Made by a program: the position numbers and the translations under genes | Assembly: GCA_023213395.1 (NCBI GenBank) | Contig: CM041465.1 | Coordinates: 105,407,741 to 105,471,740 of the forward strand | Length of the DNA stretch: 64,000 bases | DNA from: Cycas panzhihuaensis | Lineage: Eukaryota > Cycadophyta | Direction: 5' to 3' | Notes under the pieces: generated by a model | What the model saw: only the letters and a program-made list of their open reading frames with translations | What the model was told of the DNA's origin: nothing | The model's database searches: none | In this document: one piece after another, positions 58,880 through 64,000 of the stretch | How positions within the stretch are numbered: the first letter of the stretch is position 1 | Layout: the number at the start of each line of letters is the position of its first letter

Positions 58880-61049
58880 GATGGAGCACGGTGGTCAGGG
58901 GAACGTGAAGAGGAAGATGGTCTTCGTACACCCTTCCCTCTACCATGCGAAGGGCGAGAATTAGGGGATCTTTCTCGATTCTGGTTGTTCCTTTACTAAG
59001 CATCACGACCATGTTCCCCATGTTTGGGGAACGGGTCTCTATGAATCAGTTGATCGAGGTTAGGCCTCGATGCCCGCCTAGGGGACGAATCGTGTGGTGG
59101 GGCGTCACATGGGTGTTACGCCTGACAACGCAAATCATCGTGGAAGCACTCCCCATGGATGGAACACCACCTCTTCTCAAGGGGAGGATCGATCTTCCTT
59201 GCTTGAGAAGGTTGGATGTTATCCCCTTTGGGGGGTACCACACAAGAAGCTTGCTAAATGGGTTTATGGGAGGTCAGCAATGAAGGGGCTGGAGTTTAAG
59301 CTCCTTCATCGTGCACTCGAATGAGCGAATAGCAGAGGTAAGAGGGTCTAAGGTACTCTCAGTCGGATAAGAGGTAGACCTGGCAGGCTGCGAAGATTTG
59401 GTTTCATTCACTGGGGGAGGTGCCTCATGACATTGTGAGGGCTTAGGAGGTTTCTTGGGTCCAGCTTGGATCTCAATGGCCTCCAACGCTAAGCACCTTG
59501 TAATCACAGAGTCGCATGTAGTTGGCCCCATCTTGAGGACTTCCACATGCACTTTGGGGCGAAGTGCATTGACGAAGGGATCTCGCTTCAACTCTTCAGG
59601 CAACGTGGCCTTAGTAGAGTGAAGGAGATCATGAAAATGTTGCACAAAGTCACGATTCATTTCATCATGACCTTGTTTAAGTGACAGGAGCACCTTCATT
59701 TCGCTCTTAAATGGATGGGCTACATCAAAGTAATTAACGAACTCGTCCACCAATTGCTGGAATGAAGAAATGAAATGGGCAAGGAGATGGTAAAACCACT
59801 TGAGGGCATCACCCTGCAAGGATCACAGAAATAGCTTCATCAAAATGTGGTCGTAAGCCCAATAATCGATGCATGCCATAGAGAAACTACATACGTGCTC
59901 GGTCGGGTCTTGCGACGAAGTTTCGTCGAATTTAGGAACTTCAGGAGGGTGAGGCAGCAGGTTAGTCCTTAGTACCTCAATAGATAACAGCGTTGACCTG
60001 TAGTCCATAAAAGGACGTGTCCTTACATGGGCCAACGGATCGACGACTAGTAAAGGAACAGGAATGGATGGGGGTGGTAAGCCCATTCCTCCTTGGGTAA
60101 ACGCCCCTTGTTGGAAAGGGGGTTGCAGATAAATGCCTTGGAAGGGAAGTATGTTCCCTTGCGAAGAGGCAATAACAGGAGTTGCACGAGATGGCAGAAA
60201 AGAAGGGTAAGGGACTAGGTTTTGCCCATATAGGCCACCCGTAGGTGGCGCAACTCCATATGGGTGCAACGGGTCCACCCCATAAGCAAGAAGATGGTTT
60301 CCCCTACCCTGCCCACAAGGTTGAGACGCATAACCTGGCGGCACGTAAAGGGAAGGACCACTGGATGAGCTTTGAATGTATGTAGAAGTGGGTCCTACAT
60401 ACTTGATGGCAGCAGCATTAGTAGGGCTTGAAGGCCTACTAGGAAACGCATATGCCACGTTTGAGGGTGGCACATTCGTTTGACTCAGAAACGGCATGCT
60501 AACCCCAAGTTGGGGAAAGGACATGCCATGAACGGGTCCTGAAGAAGTAGGACCACAGCTAGAGATAGGCGACGCAACGCTTGCCCTAGGAGCCGGTGTA
60601 GACACGGCATAGGATGAGTGTGCATAGGCAGAAGCATCATTCATTGTAGGAGGCACAGGTATAGATGAAGAAGATGCTACATTGTGTAACATTTCTTCAA
60701 ACCACCTAGGATGCGGTTGGTGGTGAGTTGCTTGAAAGTACTCACTGAGCGCTTCAACTACGTTGGCGGGAGGGGTATCCTCATAGCCATACGAGGTCGA
60801 CAGGATCTCAAAAATCGGGGATCCCTTGGGGTGCTCCTCATAAGGCTCACCAGTAGGATGGTGAGCCTTATGAGGAGATGAATCTTCTGCTGCATGGGCG
60901 GAAGGGTGAAAGTCAACAGGATGAAACTGGTCATCTGGATAATAGATGGAATCATCGCCCCCATGGGTGGATCCCGAAACAGATGCAGGAAACTCTTGAG
61001 TTCCCGAAGCCATGGTATGGTAAGCCCAATCAGATGGGTAACCTTCCAT
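58880..61049 (-). pseudogene. gag of E
   Basis: It starts MEGYPSDWAYHTMA and is open for 408 codons to 59823, the longest ORF in the window, with a low-complexity Pro/Ser/Gly/Gln-rich N-terminal region. A CGA-to-TGA stop separates it from the gag domain (59274-59819: GDALKWFYHLL, SLKQGHDEMNRDF). The knuckle CSIHGECFHDDLRC at 59125-59166 lies in a shifted frame. The ATG is chosen because D aligns from the same residue. Confidence 0.87.
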
Positions 61050-61298
61050 TGTCGAATCAGGGTTCGATGACGGAAGGGAACGAGGCGATTAGTCTTCTAA
61101 CAACGGTGACAGACCTCGCAAGCGATGTGAGAATCATCACATGCAACGCCTTTACGAGCATTGTTAGAAGAAAATGAAAAGAGGGAAATGAAGCAGGCAC
61201 GTTGGGGGTTGCCTAACTGAAATACAGAATAAGAGACTACCTAGAGGCAAGAACACCAACAAAAAAGGGGAAGCGAAACTAGTTCCCTTACTGGCAGC

Positions 61299-61316
61299 TC
61301 CCTAGTATGGTCGCCA
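61299..61316 (-). other. Primer-binding site of E
   Basis: On the minus strand TGGCGACCATACTAGGGA starts one base after the 5' LTR end. The nine bases TGGCGACCA fit a GCCA-ending tRNA, best guess tRNA-Arg, as used by Ogre-like Tat elements. Confidence 0.6.
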
Positions 61317-61317
61317 G

Positions 61318-63873
61318 TGAAACGCTCGCTACGGGATGGTGTCCTTACGTCTAGCAAAAAGGGTATGAATATATGTAATGCCGATTAAACTAAGCAGCAA
61401 GGACTTCACCTCGCAGGGTGTCCGTGCGTCGGAGCGCGGATTCAGAACTACAAGGTGCCTGGTTGCTTCTAGGTAGCCGTGCAAAGCAAGGCCTTCCTAC
61501 CCCTCAGATGGCCGGGAAGAGGAGAGAGCATCTTGCGCGTTGCGTCTTCTCAAGGTAATGAGAAGGAAACGAACGGAAGGGCAGCTAACTAGCATACAGG
61601 CAAATGCAAAAAGGGGGGGGTGCGGCAAGGGTAACTCAAATACAACGTAAACAATCTAACTACGTTATGCTATGCTAGCCAAAGCAAGAAACAATGTAAA
61701 ACTAAGTGCACTTTTCTTTTTCCCCTTTTTAATCTTTTACAAGTTTCTAACTATACAAGCAGATGTATAAAAGGCAACGAAGTAAAAGGGATATGCAGGG
61801 AACAAGGAGAATACCTGGATCTGACACCTGAATGAAGTACTGCTCGTCCCTTTGAGTCCCACTCCTTTATACTCCGTTCGTCATGCTTGCGATGCCGATC
61901 GGCGGTAGTTGCCAGAAGCAGTGGAAGAGGGGCTTACTTACGTCCCCTTAATCATGCAAAAGCAAATAAATGGAAAAGAAATGAAAGCGTGAACCAAAAA
62001 AAGAAATGCACCACACGGGGAACTAACCTGCAATGGGTTTGTTCCTCATACCGCTCCACTAATGTGAGATCCTGCAAACAAGTGAGGAGAATACCTTCCT
62101 CTCAGAAGAGAGGTCACAAAATGTACCAAAGATATGTACTAAAATCAAATGGAACTAAAATCTACACTAAGTATCAATATGTAGCCAAGTAAAATAGCGA
62201 TATGCAATAAAGACTCTCACCACCATACACCATAAAGACATCCAAAAGAGAAAAGAGTATAGCCTCAAGATGGCTAACTCACCTACAAAGACCTCCACGG
62301 GACTCGGGAAGGAGAAACGAGTTGACAACAAGGTCGTAGAGCAACAAGCAGTAACAAAGAAGGGAATAACGGAAAGATTTGAGGCTTAGGTAGGGCCCAA
62401 TACCTACAGATGGGGCTTCTGGAAATGGCATGGCAACGGGTTACCTGCGCTAACTTAAACACCACAACTAGATTATTTAAACTCCCTTAACCTATTTCCT
62501 AAGAAAGCACTAATAGCAAAGGGAAAGAGGATAAGGGATGGAACCCTTAGGGAGAAAGGCAGCAATGGGGGATAGAAACCTGCCTACCTCCCTCAAATCC
62601 TCTTATGTTTCTCCTTTGCAATGGCCAACTAAGGAAGGGGTGAAAGGGATGGTTTAAAGAAAACAGTGAGGCCTCAAAAGAAAATGGGAATAACACCAAT
62701 CTAGTACAACAACATAAAGAAAACTAGACAAACTAGGATTTCATTCATCAACACATAAAAGAAATAAGAACAAAATAGATTGCAAGTAGCAATAAAGAAT
62801 ACATTATTGGAGGAGAGTCAAGCATGAGCTTTGCTATTAGGAAACAGTAGCAATAACTAGTGTATGAGGGCTAATAATGACAAGTTTTTGCAAGAGTGAA
62901 GTGAGGAAAAATCCTTACAAACTTAGAGCCTTGGAAGTTGGCCCTTTGGAGAAGCTTTTTGGTGGAAGTTTCCTTTGGAACTTTGAGCACTTACAAAAAG
63001 GTATGAGGCTTGCTATTAAGAGTTGTAGGGGGCAGCCATGGCCCTGCAAATCCAGCTGGTAGCAGTCCTTCTCTTCTGTGACAAGTTCCTGTGCATGTAG
63101 ATAGTGTCTTTCTCTGTGTGTTTTTAGTTGAAAAGTCAGAAAAATGGCAAAAAGATCCTGAGAATGGAGAGCAAAATCCCCTTTATCCCCCTGTTCACTG
63201 CAGGTGAATATTGGGGGTGTCAGGATGACTCAAATCGAGCGATGCCATGCGGCAGTTCTGCAAAAAAAATGGAAACTATCGCATGGTTCTTTTTTTTTTA
63301 AATTTGAAACAGTCGTATCGTGGTAAACTCTGCGGTACCACAGCAAAGACCGCGATACCGCTAAGTTTATGGTGGTATCAGACTGGAAACAAAAAAGAGA
63401 AAAAGGAGCAGAAACATAAGGTTTTGAAGTAAAAATTAAGACCAAAAAATAAGCTGGAGCAGCTAGGGGAACGCCCAGGTAATGGGCAAGTAGCCAAAAT
63501 AATAAAATGATTCCTAACTAAGGATTAAATCAGGCTTAGGAGGGACTGCAATGCGAGCAACATGTTGTAACGGGAGCAAACAGGACTGACGGAAATATCC
63601 CGAGAGACTGTGGAGACAAAGTGGGTGGCTATGCATCATACGGGGTGTAGCATTCATCGAGGAATGCCTCCGTTGTGAGTCGTCATAGGCTGATGGTGTG
63701 CCATAGGCACATGCATTATGAGCAAGTAGAGAAGCAATGCATGCAAGTAGGCATATGTCAAGCAATCTATGCTAAATAATCTTAATCAAGCATGGGCAAG
63801 AAAAAGTGAGAATGTATACCTAAATATACATGCGTAGATGAGTCTCGAGTCCATTCCTAGTAGCTGGGAAATA
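61318..63873 (-). repeat. 5' LTR of element E
   Basis: 2556 bp. On the minus strand it runs from TATTTCCC (63873) to GCGTTTCA (61318). As in D, the 5' LTR starts TA where the 3' LTR starts TG. The GGTACC cluster is at about 63310-63375. The internal ORFs are chance. Confidence 0.9.
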
Positions 63874-64000
63874 GTCGCTAACTGCATCACAGTAAACTTA
63901 GCGGTACCGCGATCTTTGTCATGGTACTGCCAAATTTACCATGGTACAACTGTTTGAAATTTAAAAAAAGAGAACCACGCGACAGTTTCCACTTTTTTCA
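63874..64000 (+). repeat. LTR of element F, right part
   Basis: It resumes F after the E insertion with TAAACTTAGCGGTACCGC, GATCTTTGTCATGGTACTGC and the conserved GAGAACCACGCGACAGTTTCC block of D-type LTRs, and leaves the window. F's body is beyond the right edge. Confidence 0.8.

Larger units (their letters stand above)
47330..63873 (-). mobile_element. Element E: full-length Tat-like retrotransposon, inverted
   Basis: A 16,544-bp copy on the minus strand with the 5' LTR at 61318-63873 and the 3' LTR at 47330-49873. It splits the LTR of F at a point just upstream of the GGTACC cluster. No perfect duplication is seen: GCTAC lies at 47325-47329, and the nearest match on the other side is GCTAA at 63877-63881, three bases away from the LTR end. 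The LTRs differ at roughly one site in ten where I compared them. Same gene order as D. Confidence 0.93.

Overview
This window is plant nuclear DNA made almost entirely of nested LTR retrotransposons. There is no bacterial-type gene organisation, no tRNA, rRNA or CRISPR, and I found no convincing single-copy host gene. The pol proteins (FMDD reverse transcriptase, degenerate RNase H, D,D35E integrase ending in a KFLKKFYA-type tail) place the elements in the Ty3/gypsy Tat-like branch. A plant mobile domain (PMD) protein and a second, archaeal/bacterial-type RNase H (aRNH) also point to a seed plant, most likely a flowering plant. The species cannot be told from the sequence.

Layout: element A (1-9083, +) is the 3' part of a copy that starts left of the window. 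It ends in an LTR (6514-9083) abutting the integrase of element B (9084-16720, +, 3' part only). B's LTR (14111-16720) abuts the protease-RT linker of element C (16721-27208, +, 3' part only). This reads as A inside B inside C. After 208 bp of flanking DNA comes element D (27417-43913, +), which is complete, with two LTRs and a perfect GCCTC target duplication. An AT-rich gene-free stretch follows (43914-46832), beginning with what looks like the end of a copia-type LTR. The LTR of a sixth copy, F, starts at 46833 and is split at 47329 by element E (47330-63873, -), a second full-length copy. F resumes at 63874 and runs off the window.

All copies that can be read share one architecture: LTR (about 2.5-2.6 kb), PBS, gag with a C-X2-H-X4-H-X4-C knuckle, DNGSS protease, RT, gypsy RNase H, integrase, then a gene on the opposite strand, then a sense-strand aRNH, polypurine tract and LTR. 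The opposite-strand gene has its own TATA box and three exons. Exon 1 carries the ATG and eight codons. Intron 1 is about 0.46-0.49 kb with a GT donor and is rich in palindromes. Exon 2 encodes the PMD and an acidic Pro/Gly/Ser-rich linker. Intron 2 is 111-112 bp and GT-AG in every copy. Exon 3 encodes a charged, probably coiled-coil tail. In E this gene is indel-free over 614 codons while gag-pol in the same copy carries several frameshifts.

None of the copies is intact. Damage is mostly C-to-T/G-to-A stop codons, as expected for methylated repeats. The points most worth a second look are the spliced antisense PMD gene, the detached aRNH, the palindromic module shared between LTR and antisense intron 1, and the near-identical dead pol segments of A and C.
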